A DNA stretch of 64,000 nt from an uncultured Actinomycetes bacterium. GTDB lineage: Bacteria; Actinomycetota; Acidimicrobiia; Acidimicrobiales; RAAP-2. The stretch covers positions 61,762 to 125,761 of the forward strand of contig CAIKUQ010000005.1 in the NCBI GenBank assembly GCA_903830655.1, in the 5' to 3' direction. The notes under the pieces were generated by a model. It was not told where the DNA came from. It made no database searches and worked only from the letters and a program-made list of their open reading frames with translations. Position numbers and translations under genes: made by a program. This document shows positions 10,176 through 18,902 of this stretch, in pieces (the first letter of the stretch is position 1; the number at the start of each line of letters is the position of its first letter).

Positions 10176-11572
10176 CGCGAAACCTCATCGGGAGTAGCGA
10201 AGCGGCCCAAAATCGCAGTTGCCGCAGCCACCGCCGGAGAGAGTAGGTGCGTGCGACCATTACGTCCTTGGCGCCCCTCAAAGTTTCGGTTGGAGGTCGA
10301 GGCGCTGCGCTGTCCGGGGGAGAGTTGATCGGGATTCATGCCTAGGCACATTGAACACCCCGGCTCACGCCATTCAAATCCGGCATTACGGAACACTTGG
10401 TCGAGACCTTCGGATTCGGCCTGCTTTTTTACGCGGTGTGAACCCGGAACAACGAGCGCGCGTACCGATGGTGCCACATGCCCCTGGGCCGCAACGGCTG
10501 CTGCGGCGCGCAAGTCCTCAATGCGAGAGTTTGTGCACGAGCCAATAAACACGACATCAACGGGAATCTCACGCATGGGCGTATTGGCGAGTAAGCCCAT
10601 GTAGTCAAGGCTCCGTTGAGCGGTTGCGCGCTCCTCGGAATTGCTGAGTGTCGCGGGGTCAGGAACCACACCATCTATGGCCACCACTTGGGCGGGGTTA
10701 GTGCCCCATGTCATGAATGGCGTAAGAGAAGAGGCGTCAATAATGACTTCGTGGTCGAAGTTAGCGTCCCCATCGCTCACCCAACCGAGCCAGCTTTGCG
10801 AGAGTAAATCAAACTTGCCCATATCAATGTTGGGTCGGCCCTTTAAGTAGTCGATGGTTTTTGCATCGACTCCGATAAGACCCGCACGAGCACCCGCTTC
10901 AATCGACATGTTGCAAACAGTCATGCGACCCTCCATCGAGAGCGCCGAGATAGCGGGGCCACGATACTCAATAACGTAGCCAGCGCCTCCGCCAGTGCCC
11001 AAGCGCTGCACAATCGCTAGAACGAGGTCTTTGGCACTCACCCCTTCGGGCAGAGTGCCCGTAACGGTGACGGCCATAGTCTTGGCCTTTTGCTGGGGCA
11101 CTGTTTGCGTGGCGAGAACGTGTTCGACCTCGCTGGTACCGATTCCAAAGGCCAATGCCCCGAAGGCACCGTGAGTCGAAGTGTGCGAGTCGCCGCACAC
11201 GATGGTCATGCCCGGCTGCGTTGCGCCAAGTTCAGGTCCGATCACGTGGACAATACCTTGGTTCTCGTGACCGCGAGGAAAAAGAGTTACGCCGAACTCT
11301 TTGCAGTTCACTTCGAGGGCTTCAAGCTGACGCTGAGAGGTCGGGTCAGCTACCGATACGGAGAGCGGCTCGGTAGGAACATTGTGGTCGGCGGTTGCGA
11401 GTGTTAGTTCAGGTCGACGCACGACTCGGTTACTGAGACGCAGTCCGTCAAAGGCTTGGGGACTCGTAACCTCGTGCACTAAGTGCAGGTCAATGTAGAG
11501 AAGTGCGGGCTCGCCTTCGGGAGCGGCAACGAGATGCTCGTCCCATAGTTTTTCGTAAAGGGTCCTACCCAT
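10172..11572 (-). CDS. leuC: 3-isopropylmalate dehydratase large subunit
   Basis: Catalytic, [4Fe-4S]-containing aconitase-family subunit of isopropylmalate isomerase. 466 residues, a normal length. The three cluster cysteines are visible: one in [13 protein letters not shown] and two in [25 protein letters not shown] and [13 protein letters not shown] are also typical. The ATG at 11572 overlaps the stop of greA by one base (TAATG), so translation probably continues from greA. It needs Fe-S clusters, which the SUF genes further along would supply. Confidence 0.96.
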   Translation of the reverse strand: MGRTLYEKLWDEHLVAAPEGEPALLYIDLHLVHEVTSPQAFDGLRLSNRVVRRPELTLATADHNVPTEPLSVSVADPTSQRQLEALEVNCKEFGVTLFPRGHENQGIVHVIGPELGATQPGMTIVCGDSHTSTHGAFGALAFGIGTSEVEHVLATQTVPQQKAKTMAVTVTGTLPEGVSAKDLVLAIVQRLGTGGGAGYVIEYRGPAISALSMEGRMTVCNMSIEAGARAGLIGVDAKTIDYLKGRPNIDMGKFDLLSQSWLGWVSDGDANFDHEVIIDASSLTPFMTWGTNPAQVVAIDGVVPDPATLSNSEERATAQRSLDYMGLLANTPMREIPVDVVFIGSCTNSRIEDLRAAAAVAAQGHVAPSVRALVVPGSHRVKKQAESEGLDQVFRNAGFEWREPGCSMCLGMNPDQLSPGQRSASTSNRNFEGRQGRNGRTHLLSPAVAAATAILGRFATPDEVSR

Positions 11573-12048
11573 TATCGGATGGCGTGAATAGTCACGGTCA
11601 GCGTTCCCGAGGGGGCGTCGTAGGCCACCACTTCACCAATCTTGTGACCCAATAATGCCGAGCCAAGAGGGGAAGTCGGGGAGGCGACCAGAACACCTTC
11701 GGGCTTTTCTTCAATACTGCCAATGAAAAATTCTTGCGCTTCATCGGCGGAGTCGCCTTCGTAGATAACCGCCACGATGGATGCGTGTTGAACTTGGCCG
11801 GCGGTCTCATCTCGTGCCACGAGTTCGTGATTACGGATGACCTGGTCGATTTGACGGATGCGCGACTCCATCTTCCCCTGGTCATCTTTCGCGGCGTGGT
11901 AGTCACCGTTCTCAGAAAGGTCTCCCAGGAGGCGGGCAGCTTCGATAACTCGGGCGATCTCGGTACGGCCGACCGTGGTCAGGTGGTGGTACTCCGCTTT
12001 GAGTTTTTCTAGTGTTTCTTTTGTAATTCGGTGGATTTCGCCAGCCAT
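11572..12048 (-). CDS. greA: Transcription elongation factor GreA
   Basis: Rescues backtracked RNA polymerase by stimulating transcript cleavage. 158 residues: an N-terminal coiled coil (about 1-75), including [19 protein letters not shown], whose acidic tip residues insert into the polymerase channel, and a C-terminal FKBP-like domain ending in [16 protein letters not shown] precedes the ATG. It heads a unit with leuC and leuD, joined by a TAATG overlap, an unusual partnership for a general transcription factor. It is divergent from leuB. Confidence 0.95.
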   Translation of the reverse strand: MAGEIHRITKETLEKLKAEYHHLTTVGRTEIARVIEAARLLGDLSENGDYHAAKDDQGKMESRIRQIDQVIRNHELVARDETAGQVQHASIVAVIYEGDSADEAQEFFIGSIEEKPEGVLVASPTSPLGSALLGHKIGEVVAYDAPSGTLTVTIHAIR

Positions 12049-12159
12049 GGCCGTTCCTTGGTCTTAGGTAGTCCAAATTGTACCGTGAAACGGCCCAAAT
12101 CCCCTAAGTCGTTTTGCCTTGAGGGGTTGCGTCTAGCAAAATAGATAAAAGGAGGAGTC

Positions 12160-13173
12160 ATGGTTACACATAGCGTTGCCGTTATTGGTGGCGACGGGAT
12201 TGGCCCTGAGGTCACCTCCGCTGCCCTCGAGGTCGTGGCGGCCCTCGGCGTCCAGCTCGAAACCACCGAGTTTGATCTCGGCGCCACTCGCTACTTGCGC
12301 GACGGCTTCGTTCTTGATAATGCCACTCTGGAATCTCTGCGTAGTTTCGACGCCATCATGCTCGGAGCGATTGGTCCCGCCATTGGCGACACTCGCATTC
12401 CGGGGGGAACGTTGGAACGTGGACTGCTACTCAAGATGCGGTTCGGCCTTGATCTCTATATCAACTACCGCCCATTCTTTGGCGTTACCGGTTCACTCGC
12501 TGCAGGTCGTGATTTCGCTATTGTGCGGGAGAACACCGAGGGCCCGTACGCCGGAGAGGGTGGGACCCTTCGTTACGGAACGCCAAACGAAGTTGCCACG
12601 CAAGGTTCTGTTAACACTCGCTTCGGGGTTGAGCGCTGTGTACGGTACGCCTTCGAGCGCGCGAACGCTCGATCAGTAAAAAAAGTGACTTTAGTTCACA
12701 AGACCAATGTCCTTACCTTCGCCGGCGACTTATGGAGCCGGGTCGTGGCCGAAGTTTCGTCCGAGTATCCACAGGTCGAGGTTGAGTACAACCACGTCGA
12801 CGCGGCTTGCATTTATTTGGTGGAGCAGCCCGAGCGCTATTCCATCATCGTGACCGATAATTTATTTGGCGACATCTTGTCAGACCTCGCGGGATCGGTA
12901 ACGGGCGGTATTGGCTACGCCGCGAGCGCCAATCTCAATCCGGCCAGGACGGGGGCTTCTCTCTTCGAGCCAGTCCACGGTGCGGCTCACGACATCGCTG
13001 GTCAGGGTAGGGCCAACCCGCTCGCCGCAATTTCTTCGGCCGCGCTCATGCTCGAACATCTCGAAGAGTTCACCGCGGCTACCAAATTGGCCCAAGTCGT
13101 GCGAGACTTTGAACCAGGCGCCAGCGCACTCGAAACTCGCGCAGTCCTCGACGCAATAAAAGGAAGGTTATAG
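12160..13173 (+). CDS. leuB: 3-isopropylmalate dehydrogenase
   Basis: Oxidative decarboxylation of 3-isopropylmalate with NAD+, the third leucine-specific step. 337 residues. Visible are VIGGDGIGPEV at the N-terminus, the RENTEGPYAGEGG loop, the catalytic Lys in VHKTNVLTF, and the metal-binding IIVTDNLFGDILSDLAG. GSLFEPVHG is present as SLFEPVHGAAHD. GGAGGAG lies just before the ATG. The stop is immediately followed by the ilvE ATG with no gap, so the two form an operon. Confidence 0.93.
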   Translation: MVTHSVAVIGGDGIGPEVTSAALEVVAALGVQLETTEFDLGATRYLRDGFVLDNATLESLRSFDAIMLGAIGPAIGDTRIPGGTLERGLLLKMRFGLDLYINYRPFFGVTGSLAAGRDFAIVRENTEGPYAGEGGTLRYGTPNEVATQGSVNTRFGVERCVRYAFERANARSVKKVTLVHKTNVLTFAGDLWSRVVAEVSSEYPQVEVEYNHVDAACIYLVEQPERYSIIVTDNLFGDILSDLAGSVTGGIGYAASANLNPARTGASLFEPVHGAAHDIAGQGRANPLAAISSAALMLEHLEEFTAATKLAQVVRDFEPGASALETRAVLDAIKGRL

Positions 13174-14100
13174 ATGCCGATTACCCCCACGAAGAAGATT
13201 TGGGTCAACGGAACACTCGTTGACTGGGAGAAGGCGACAACCCACGTCTTGAGTCACACGCTGCACTACGGCACTGGCGCCTTCGAAGGTATTCGCGCCT
13301 ACAAAACCGCTACTGGTCCCGCAGTATTTCGCCTTCGCGAACACATGGTTCGCCTCCACAACAGCTGCAAAATTCTCATGATTGACCTGCCCTACAGCGT
13401 CGATCAACTGGTCGACGCGGCCAAGGAGGTCGTTCGCGTTAACGACCTCGGAGATGGCTGCTACCTGCGCCCGCTGGTCTACTTGGGCTACGGCGAGATG
13501 GGCATCAACCCACTCAACTCTCCAGTGGAGACAATCATTGCCGCGTGGCCGTGGGGTGCGTACCTCGGGGACGAGGGCGTAGAAAATGGCGTGAAGATGA
13601 AAATTTCTTCGTGGAATCGTCACCACCCGAATGTGTTTCCCACGGGTTCTAAGACTGTTGGGGCATACGTGAATTCCAGCCTCGCGAAAGTTGAAGCCCT
13701 CAAGGCCGGTTACGACGAAGCAATCATGCTCGGCACCGATGGCCGTATCTCTGAGTGCTCGGGCGAGAATTTGTTCATCGTCCGCGATGGTCTGCTCATT
13801 ACCCCTCCTTCGAGTGAAGCCGGTGCCCTAGCGGGCATCACCCTTCGTTCAGTGGTTCAGATCGCCACCGACCTGGGCTACGAGGTCCGTTTTGAATCAC
13901 TTCGTCGAGATGACCTCTACGTCTGTGACGAAGCCTTCTTGACCGGCACAGCAGCCGAGGTGGTCCCGATTGGTTCGGTGGATGACCGCGCGGTGGGCAC
14001 CGGCAAGCCCGGTCCCATCACCAAGAAGATTCAATCAACGTACGCTTTGGCGGTTCGAGGAGAGATTCCCGCCTACGAAGCGTGGCTTGACCGCGTCTAA
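13174..14100 (+). CDS. ilvE: Branched-chain amino acid aminotransferase
   Basis: Fold-type IV PLP enzyme performing the last step of leucine, isoleucine and valine synthesis with glutamate as donor. 308 residues. Visible are KIWVNGTLVDWEKA at the N-terminus, HYGTGAFEGIRAY, the PLP lysine in NSSLAKVEALKAGYDEAIML, GRISECSGENLFIV and the LTGTAAEV segment. The start directly abuts the leuB stop. Together with ilvB/N/C and leuA-D this window holds nearly the whole leucine pathway; ilvD (dihydroxyacid dehydratase) is not seen here. Confidence 0.94.
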   Translation: MPITPTKKIWVNGTLVDWEKATTHVLSHTLHYGTGAFEGIRAYKTATGPAVFRLREHMVRLHNSCKILMIDLPYSVDQLVDAAKEVVRVNDLGDGCYLRPLVYLGYGEMGINPLNSPVETIIAAWPWGAYLGDEGVENGVKMKISSWNRHHPNVFPTGSKTVGAYVNSSLAKVEALKAGYDEAIMLGTDGRISECSGENLFIVRDGLLITPPSSEAGALAGITLRSVVQIATDLGYEVRFESLRRDDLYVCDEAFLTGTAAEVVPIGSVDDRAVGTGKPGPITKKIQSTYALAVRGEIPAYEAWLDRV

Positions 14101-14119
14101 TTTCTAAACCCCCGAACAC

Positions 14120-14125
14120 TAAACT
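14120..14125 (+). promoter_or_regulatory. -10 box (TAAACT) of a leaderless transcript
   Basis: TAAACT ends 6 bases before the ATG at 14132, and no ribosome site lies between. This spacing puts the transcript start at or next to the start codon, as in actinobacterial leaderless genes. Confidence 0.5.
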
Positions 14126-14131
14126 GCCAGT

Positions 14132-14557
14132 ATGAGCCAACCCTCCTACGTTCCAATCTCACCCGCTGGTGAAGTACGACCTTCGATGAAGACGCAAAAT
14201 CCTGAGATTGGACGAGTACCGAAGAAGGGCCTCTTGGGCGCTCCACGGGTTAACTCTGGCGCGAATGCCGGTACTCCCGCACCCAACGAGGGTTTCGCCT
14301 TTACCGTGACCGAACGAGTACTAGCGAAGTTCAAGTTTGAGCACGAACACGACCGTCATAATGTCGTGACCGCGGTGGCGCTATTGGCGGGAAAGCGCGC
14401 CAGCGTAAGTGGCCGCGCGCCCACGCTCAACGATATTCATGCCGTCATGGCCGAATTTGAATTGACCGGCTCGAAAATCTCGGCGGCCCAGGGAGCGGAG
14501 TTTGCGGGCCTTGCTCATAGCTACCCGGCCCAACGAAATTTCGTTGATCTCCACTAA
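14132..14557 (+). CDS. Conserved-looking protein of unknown function (141 residues)
   Basis: No family recognised. The first 45-50 residues are rich in Pro, Gly and Ser and look disordered. From about residue 53 the chain looks folded and mainly helical (FTVTERVLAKFKFEHEHDRH, then a hydrophobic VVTAVALLAG), ending in a His/Asp-containing tail. No signal peptide or membrane span. The start follows a TAAACT box by six bases, suggesting a leaderless message. The next unknown gene begins six bases after its stop, so the two are probably co-expressed; they may work together, but the sequence does not say how. Confidence 0.65.
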   Translation: MSQPSYVPISPAGEVRPSMKTQNPEIGRVPKKGLLGAPRVNSGANAGTPAPNEGFAFTVTERVLAKFKFEHEHDRHNVVTAVALLAGKRASVSGRAPTLNDIHAVMAEFELTGSKISAAQGAEFAGLAHSYPAQRNFVDLH

Positions 14558-14563
14558 GACATC

Positions 14564-15583
14564 ATGACTCTAAGCAATACCGACACTGAACTAATCCGCC
14601 GTTGCTTCATCAAGTTCGGCCCTGAGGCAGTCTTAGATGTTGTCGACCAGCTGGACTTGCGATCTGGCTCACAATTAAAGGCGGTCGTGGGTATCCCGCT
14701 GCGTACGCTTCAACAAAAGCGCGACACCGTCAGCTTTGCTACCACGGCGCCGCTACCGGCATTGCAAGGGATGCTCGAAGTTATGGCCCACGAAACCCTG
14801 GACCGGGTCGTAGAGGTCCTGGGTGACAACGCGGAACTTCCGACCAAAGAACAACTCAGTGACGCCATTGCGACGGTTCAAGCTGAAGGCGCTGACGATA
14901 ACCACGTAGTGGCGTTACTGGCGTTCGCGATTGCCAACGAATTCCCCGCGAGCCCACATTGCGTTTCGTTGCTCGATGAACGGGCCGAATGGAAATTGCC
15001 CGAGTTGCCCGAGGTCGTGAAGTTGGGGTCACTCTTGCAAGAAAAAGAAAGTAACGACGAGATCAAGGCACAGCGACAGGCTCGCCGTGCGGCCGAGAAG
15101 GCCAAGAAGAAGGTGGTCGCGACTCCAGTGGTCCACACAAAAAAGAAGTCTCCGACTCCAGTGACAAAAGCGCAGCCCGCGGTGACGACCTCGACTCCGC
15201 CATCACTCGCGGCTAGTTTGACCATTGATCGACGCAAGTACATCTTCACGCCTCTCGAGAGTGCATCCTTTGACACCGATCACCCATTGGTGGGATTCGT
15301 CATTCACACCGAGGTGCCCTTTAGTGAAGTCGACCCCACTCAACCCGAGGTCAGCGCTAAGGAGCGCTACGCCTTGGTGCTCGGAGTAGGCGAGAATGAG
15401 CTCTTGATTCGCGGCGTCTACTCAAAAGAGACTCCCCGCCGTCATCTCTTTGGCGCGTGGCGCCGATTGGGCTTGGACCACGTTTCCTACATCGATGAGA
15501 ATCGTTTAATCATTCGTAATGCGAATGGCTCCTTCGCCAAGGTTGGCGAATTGACCAACGATGAGTGGAACGCGATTTTCTAG
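14564..15583 (+). CDS. Unknown two-domain protein with Lys-rich linker (339 residues)
   Basis: Not recognised. Residues 1-165 look helical and acidic. Residues about 165-215 form a basic, Pro/Thr-rich low-complexity linker (RQARRAAEKAKKK, then repeated Lys and Pro-Thr). Residues 220-339 look like a compact beta-rich domain ending in two aromatic residues. The basic linker could contact nucleic acid or a partner protein, but that is only inference. It starts six bases after the preceding unknown gene and its stop overlaps the convergent Lgt-like gene by four bases. Confidence 0.65.
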   Translation: MTLSNTDTELIRRCFIKFGPEAVLDVVDQLDLRSGSQLKAVVGIPLRTLQQKRDTVSFATTAPLPALQGMLEVMAHETLDRVVEVLGDNAELPTKEQLSDAIATVQAEGADDNHVVALLAFAIANEFPASPHCVSLLDERAEWKLPELPEVVKLGSLLQEKESNDEIKAQRQARRAAEKAKKKVVATPVVHTKKKSPTPVTKAQPAVTTSTPPSLAASLTIDRRKYIFTPLESASFDTDHPLVGFVIHTEVPFSEVDPTQPEVSAKERYALVLGVGENELLIRGVYSKETPRRHLFGAWRRLGLDHVSYIDENRLIIRNANGSFAKVGELTNDEWNAIF

Positions 15584-16323
15584 TTTTTTCGCGAGCGCAA
15601 TAAAAGGGCCACGCCGACCAGACTAAGGATCACGCCAGCGATTTGCACGCCAATCGAACCGCTGTGAGAGTTCTGCCCGAGGAGGAAGTATTCGTCCGCC
15701 GAGCGCACCAGCCCCCACAGCACGAGTGCCACACCACTGACTAGACCAACTCGGCGGGAACGAACTTCGAGTCCAAGGGCGCCCAGCCAAATAGCGGTGT
15801 CTTCGAGTCCTTGCAGTATGGGAACGGGCACGCGCTTTCCCACCTGGCCGTGGTAGTAAAAACCGAACCATTGATGGGTCAGGTGTCCGCCACCGGCGTA
15901 CATGAACTGTGGACCGAGGAATCGACCGAGGGCCCAACCAAGCAACAGAGCGGGTATCAGTCGGTCGAGAAAGGCTAGTGAAGAGAGGCTGGGCCACAGG
16001 CGACGCTGCATGAGGATGCCCACCGGTATGGCCAGGGCGATACCGCCAAAGCTTGCGAGTCCACCGTTCCATAGCGCAAACCACTGTCCGGGGTGGTGGT
16101 TGTAGAAAGACCAGTTTGTGGCGAGGTGGGCAAGACGTGCACCGACGAGGCCCGCGAGAATGATGCCAGTTGAGAAGAGCCAGAACTGAGCGGTTCGTAC
16201 GTGGGCTTTTTCGAGCCGAGCTTTGGCGTAGTAGTACGCCACGGTTGCGGCCAGCCCAAGGCCCATACCGTAGAGATAGAGGTGGATCGGTCCGAAATGG
16301 AGTTGCGTCGGAAAGGGGCCCAC
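15580..16323 (-). CDS. Lgt-like polytopic membrane protein (prolipoprotein diacylglyceryl transferase family, degenerate motifs)
   Basis: 247 residues with about seven hydrophobic segments, matching the Lgt fold in order: early LYLYGMGLG, GARLAH, a GGLASFGG loop, GRFLGPQF, and a late Arg-x3-Glu in VRSADEY. True Lgt transfers diacylglycerol from phosphatidylglycerol to the lipobox Cys. Compared with the well-studied E. coli enzyme, the essential His of the HGG loop is replaced by Phe and the Asn of the RxGN motif is missing, while the Arg residues and the R-x3-E pair remain. It may be a diverged paralogue rather than the working Lgt. The GTG start lies three bases after the stop of the NlpC/P60 gene upstream. 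Confidence 0.72.
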   Translation of the reverse strand: MGPFPTQLHFGPIHLYLYGMGLGLAATVAYYYAKARLEKAHVRTAQFWLFSTGIILAGLVGARLAHLATNWSFYNHHPGQWFALWNGGLASFGGIALAIPVGILMQRRLWPSLSSLAFLDRLIPALLLGWALGRFLGPQFMYAGGGHLTHQWFGFYYHGQVGKRVPVPILQGLEDTAIWLGALGLEVRSRRVGLVSGVALVLWGLVRSADEYFLLGQNSHSGSIGVQIAGVILSLVGVALLLRSRKN

Positions 16324-16326
16324 GGA

Positions 16327-17400
16327 CTAGCCGCGAGGTCGACGAACGCCAGCGAAGCCATAACCAAGGCGCAGGGGCACGATGTGCACGCGAGTACCAG
16401 TCATTTCCGCTTCAATCATGCGACTACGTCCTATGTACATTGCAACGTGCGCGGAGCCGTGCCAGCCATAGAACACCAGGTCGCCGGGTCGCATCGCGTA
16501 GAGCGGAACAGGAATTGTTTCATTCCACTGCGCTCCTGAGTAGTGACTCAGGTAAATATGCGCCGCGTTGTAGGCGAGCATGATCAGACCTGAACAGTCA
16601 ACACCATGGCGGCTCGCGCCACCCCATACGTAGGGAACTCCCTGGAGGCGAAGGGCGGCAGCAATCGCGATATTCGCTCTCGAGTTGGGTGGTGGAACGG
16701 GAAAGTGTGAGCCCGGGTGTTGACGGTGCCACTTGGCGAGGTAGGCCGCGTTTTGAGCGTTCTGCACCGCTTGGAGAATGGCGCGAATTTGTCGATTAAC
16801 GCTATTGAGTTTGGCTTGCTCCTTGCGCTGGAGGGCGAGACCTTGAGCAAGGGCGTTGTTGGCAACTCGAGTGAGGGCGGCCGCTTGGCTTTCTTGGGCG
16901 TACAAGATTTCACGTTGGGCGGTGAGCTGAAGGCGGTAGTTCATCAAGTTAGAGATGCGAGTGGTGATGTTGCCCTGGGCCAACCGGGAATACAGATTGA
17001 TGGTGCCGATCTTGGCGGCGTTCGCCCCAAAGAGAGGGTTGTTACCCTGAGTGGCGCCGTTGGTGACGTAGGCGAAAAGAACGTCTGATTTCAGCTGCTG
17101 ATTACCACTCGAGACGCGCCGCTTGATATTGGCGACGATGGTGCGGGTATTGGCAATCTTGGAGGCGATGGCGGTGAGCTTGCCGTGGGCTTGAACGTAC
17201 TTTTGCTCGAGCCCGGCGACTTGGAGGTCAACCTTTTGCTTCTCGGCCAGAATTGTCCGGGCGAGGGCGCGCTTTTGGGCGAGGGTGGTGGCCCCGGCCT
17301 CCGTGGCGATCGAGAGGGTTGAAAGTACGAGCGAAATGGTCGCCAGACCAAGCATTGCGCCGCGCCACACTGGGGAGCTCTTTCGAGTGCCGTGTTTCAT
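16327..17400 (-). CDS. Secreted NlpC/P60 peptidoglycan endopeptidase, RipA-like
   Basis: Cell-wall hydrolase expected to cut peptide stems of peptidoglycan outside the membrane. 357 residues: a signal peptide or anchor (basic start, then hydrophobic about 14-35, ending near EAGATT), a long coiled coil rich in Ala, Gln and Lys (about 40-215), a Pro-rich hinge, and a C-terminal NlpC/P60 domain from about residue 245. The catalytic Cys is near residue 269 in GVDCSGL and the His near 318 in GSAHVAM. Coiled-coil plus NlpC/P60 is the layout of actinobacterial RipA-type enzymes, often activated by FtsE/FtsX-linked systems; ftsEX is elsewhere in this window. Followed closely by the Lgt-like gene. Confidence 0.88.
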   Translation of the reverse strand: MKHGTRKSSPVWRGAMLGLATISLVLSTLSIATEAGATTLAQKRALARTILAEKQKVDLQVAGLEQKYVQAHGKLTAIASKIANTRTIVANIKRRVSSGNQQLKSDVLFAYVTNGATQGNNPLFGANAAKIGTINLYSRLAQGNITTRISNLMNYRLQLTAQREILYAQESQAAALTRVANNALAQGLALQRKEQAKLNSVNRQIRAILQAVQNAQNAAYLAKWHRQHPGSHFPVPPPNSRANIAIAAALRLQGVPYVWGGASRHGVDCSGLIMLAYNAAHIYLSHYSGAQWNETIPVPLYAMRPGDLVFYGWHGSAHVAMYIGRSRMIEAEMTGTRVHIVPLRLGYGFAGVRRPRG

Positions 17401-17563
17401 CTCATCAAGGCTACCGGCAGGTAGGGCTAACGGGGTAGGTAATATTCCCTTGTTTCACTACCTTTTAAAAGTTGCTGGCACCCGTTTGGACCCACCGAGG
17501 TGAATTCTGAGTCATTTGGCCAAGGAGAGTGGGGGCTCTAAATACTTTTGCGTGGCAATCTTC

Positions 17564-17569
17564 TAGGCT
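17564..17569 (+). promoter_or_regulatory. -10 box (TAGGCT) of a leaderless transcript
   Basis: TAGGCT ends 6 bases before the GTG at 17576. No ribosome site lies between box and start codon. Confidence 0.5.
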
Positions 17570-17575
17570 CGCGAT

Positions 17576-18007
17576 GTGAATGTAACGATGCTTCTTTGCG
17601 ATTCGGCCCAAGTCGCCGACGGAAAACTCTTCATTTTGGGTGGTGGCTGGTCGGTCACCGGCCCCGGTCCAGTACCCAGTGCGGTTGCCATCAAGGTGGC
17701 GATTGACGCGCACGAGTTCAATAGCGTTCATCACTGGGAACTATTTTTGGAAGACGCTGATGGGCGACCGGTGATGTTCCCAACACCCGAGGGCGACCAG
17801 AGCGTGGAGGTTCGTGGCGACTTTCAGGCCACCGCTCCCGAGGGACTGCCCGCCGGGACTCCGGTGGATATTCCACTGGCGGTCAATTTTGGACCATTGC
17901 CCCTGCAGCCGGATGCACGTTTTGTGTGGCGCTTCGTGGTCGATGGCGAATCACTGCCGGGTGCTTCGACGGCCTTTACTACCCGACCACTATCGGTCGA
18001 ACTTTAG
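17576..18007 (+). CDS. Unknown beta-rich protein (143 residues), possibly DUF6941-like
   Basis: The N-terminus, LLCDSAQVADGKLFILGGG, resembles a family of short uncharacterised actinobacterial proteins (I believe DUF6941, not verified). The rest alternates short hydrophobic strands with Pro/Gly turns, consistent with a small beta-sandwich; no signal peptide, membrane span or catalytic motif is visible. The GTG start sits six bases after TAGGCT. mutY begins three bases after its stop with no ribosome site of its own, so the two share a transcript. Confidence 0.7.
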   Translation: MNVTMLLCDSAQVADGKLFILGGGWSVTGPGPVPSAVAIKVAIDAHEFNSVHHWELFLEDADGRPVMFPTPEGDQSVEVRGDFQATAPEGLPAGTPVDIPLAVNFGPLPLQPDARFVWRFVVDGESLPGASTAFTTRPLSVEL

Positions 18008-18010
18008 GCG

Positions 18011-18892
18011 TTGAGCCAACGCTCCGAAAAAACGAGAGCGCAGAGGTTTTTGCGTCTGCTCGAAGGCGCCAAGGGTGAGATTGCTCGAGACCTTCCCTGG
18101 ATTAAACACTCTGATCCGTGGGCGATTTACGTGAGCGAGGTCATGCTCCAACAGACCCAAGTCTCCCGTGTGGTCGAGCCCTGGGCCAACTTCATGAAGC
18201 AATTTCCGACGCCAAGCGCCTTAGCGCACGCCCCGCTCGCCGAGGTGCTGGTGGCGTGGCAGGGTTTGGGCTTTGCCCGCCGAGCGAGGTTTTTGCACGA
18301 GGCGGCGGCAGTCATGGTGCGTGATTTTGGTGCTCGCGTTCCCCAGAGCTTGGCTGAGCTGCGCTCCTTACCTGGAATTGGCGAGTATTCGGCGGCCAGT
18401 ATTGCGTCATTCGCCTATGGCGAGCCGGTGATTGTTCTCGATACGAACGTTGCGCGAATACTCTCTCGAGCGATCGCGGGGCGCACACTGTCGCTGTCGG
18501 ATTTGCGCGAGGTTGCGGGGTACTTTGGTGAACTCGGTGAGAGTGCGGTGGTGAATCAGAGCCTCTTGGACTTTGGGGCGAAATTCTGTCGCGCAAGACC
18601 TGACTGCGAGTCCTGCCCCGCTCGCACATCGTGTGCGTGGAAAAAGGTAGGGGGAGAGGACCCGGCGCCTAACTCCGCCAAAGTTTCTAAACCGCAGTCG
18701 CCTTTTCAGGGTTCACGACGTCAACTTCGAGGACAGATACTTAAGGCTCTGCATCACGGACCGCTCCTGGAACGTGCAGTCTTGAAAAATGTCACTGACC
18801 CGCGCACGAGCGAAGTCCTAGTTGAATTAATCACCGAAGGTATGGTGCAAAAGCATGGCCGAAGCGTTCGGCTGGCGGGCGACAAACGGTAG
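18011..18892 (+). CDS. mutY: A/G-specific adenine glycosylase
   Basis: Base-excision repair enzyme removing adenine paired with 8-oxoguanine. 293 residues: a helix-hairpin-helix glycosylase domain with catalytic Glu43 in SEVMLQQTQV, the hairpin LPGIGEYSAASI, and catalytic Asp144 in VLDTNVARIL. The Fe-S loop has four Cys but with spacing C-x5-C-x2-C-x5-C, one residue shorter at the first gap than the usual x6. There is no NUDIX 8-oxoG-recognition domain; the last 70 residues look like a small winged-helix-like region, as in other actinobacterial MutY proteins. It begins with TTG. Confidence 0.92.
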   Translation: MSQRSEKTRAQRFLRLLEGAKGEIARDLPWIKHSDPWAIYVSEVMLQQTQVSRVVEPWANFMKQFPTPSALAHAPLAEVLVAWQGLGFARRARFLHEAAAVMVRDFGARVPQSLAELRSLPGIGEYSAASIASFAYGEPVIVLDTNVARILSRAIAGRTLSLSDLREVAGYFGELGESAVVNQSLLDFGAKFCRARPDCESCPARTSCAWKKVGGEDPAPNSAKVSKPQSPFQGSRRQLRGQILKALHHGPLLERAVLKNVTDPRTSEVLVELITEGMVQKHGRSVRLAGDKR

Positions 18893-18895
18893 TCT
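18890..18895 (+). promoter_or_regulatory. -10 box (TAGTCT) of a leaderless transcript
   Basis: TAGTCT overlaps the end of mutY and ends 7 bases before the ATG at 18903. This argues for starting the flavin reductase there rather than at the in-frame ATG at 18855 inside mutY. Confidence 0.5.
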
Positions 18896-18902
18896 CGGTG
18901 AC

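Noticed and set aside
17401..17575. Possible c-di-AMP (ydaO-type) riboswitch before the NlpC/P60 gene
   Set aside because: Such switches often precede wall-hydrolase genes, but neither strand showed the conserved core or a convincing set of helices; only an isolated TTGGCCAA palindrome was found.
18855..18902. Upstream ATG for the flavin reductase
   Set aside because: It lies inside mutY and adds residues atypical for the family; the ATG at 18903 has a TAGTCT box at leaderless spacing.
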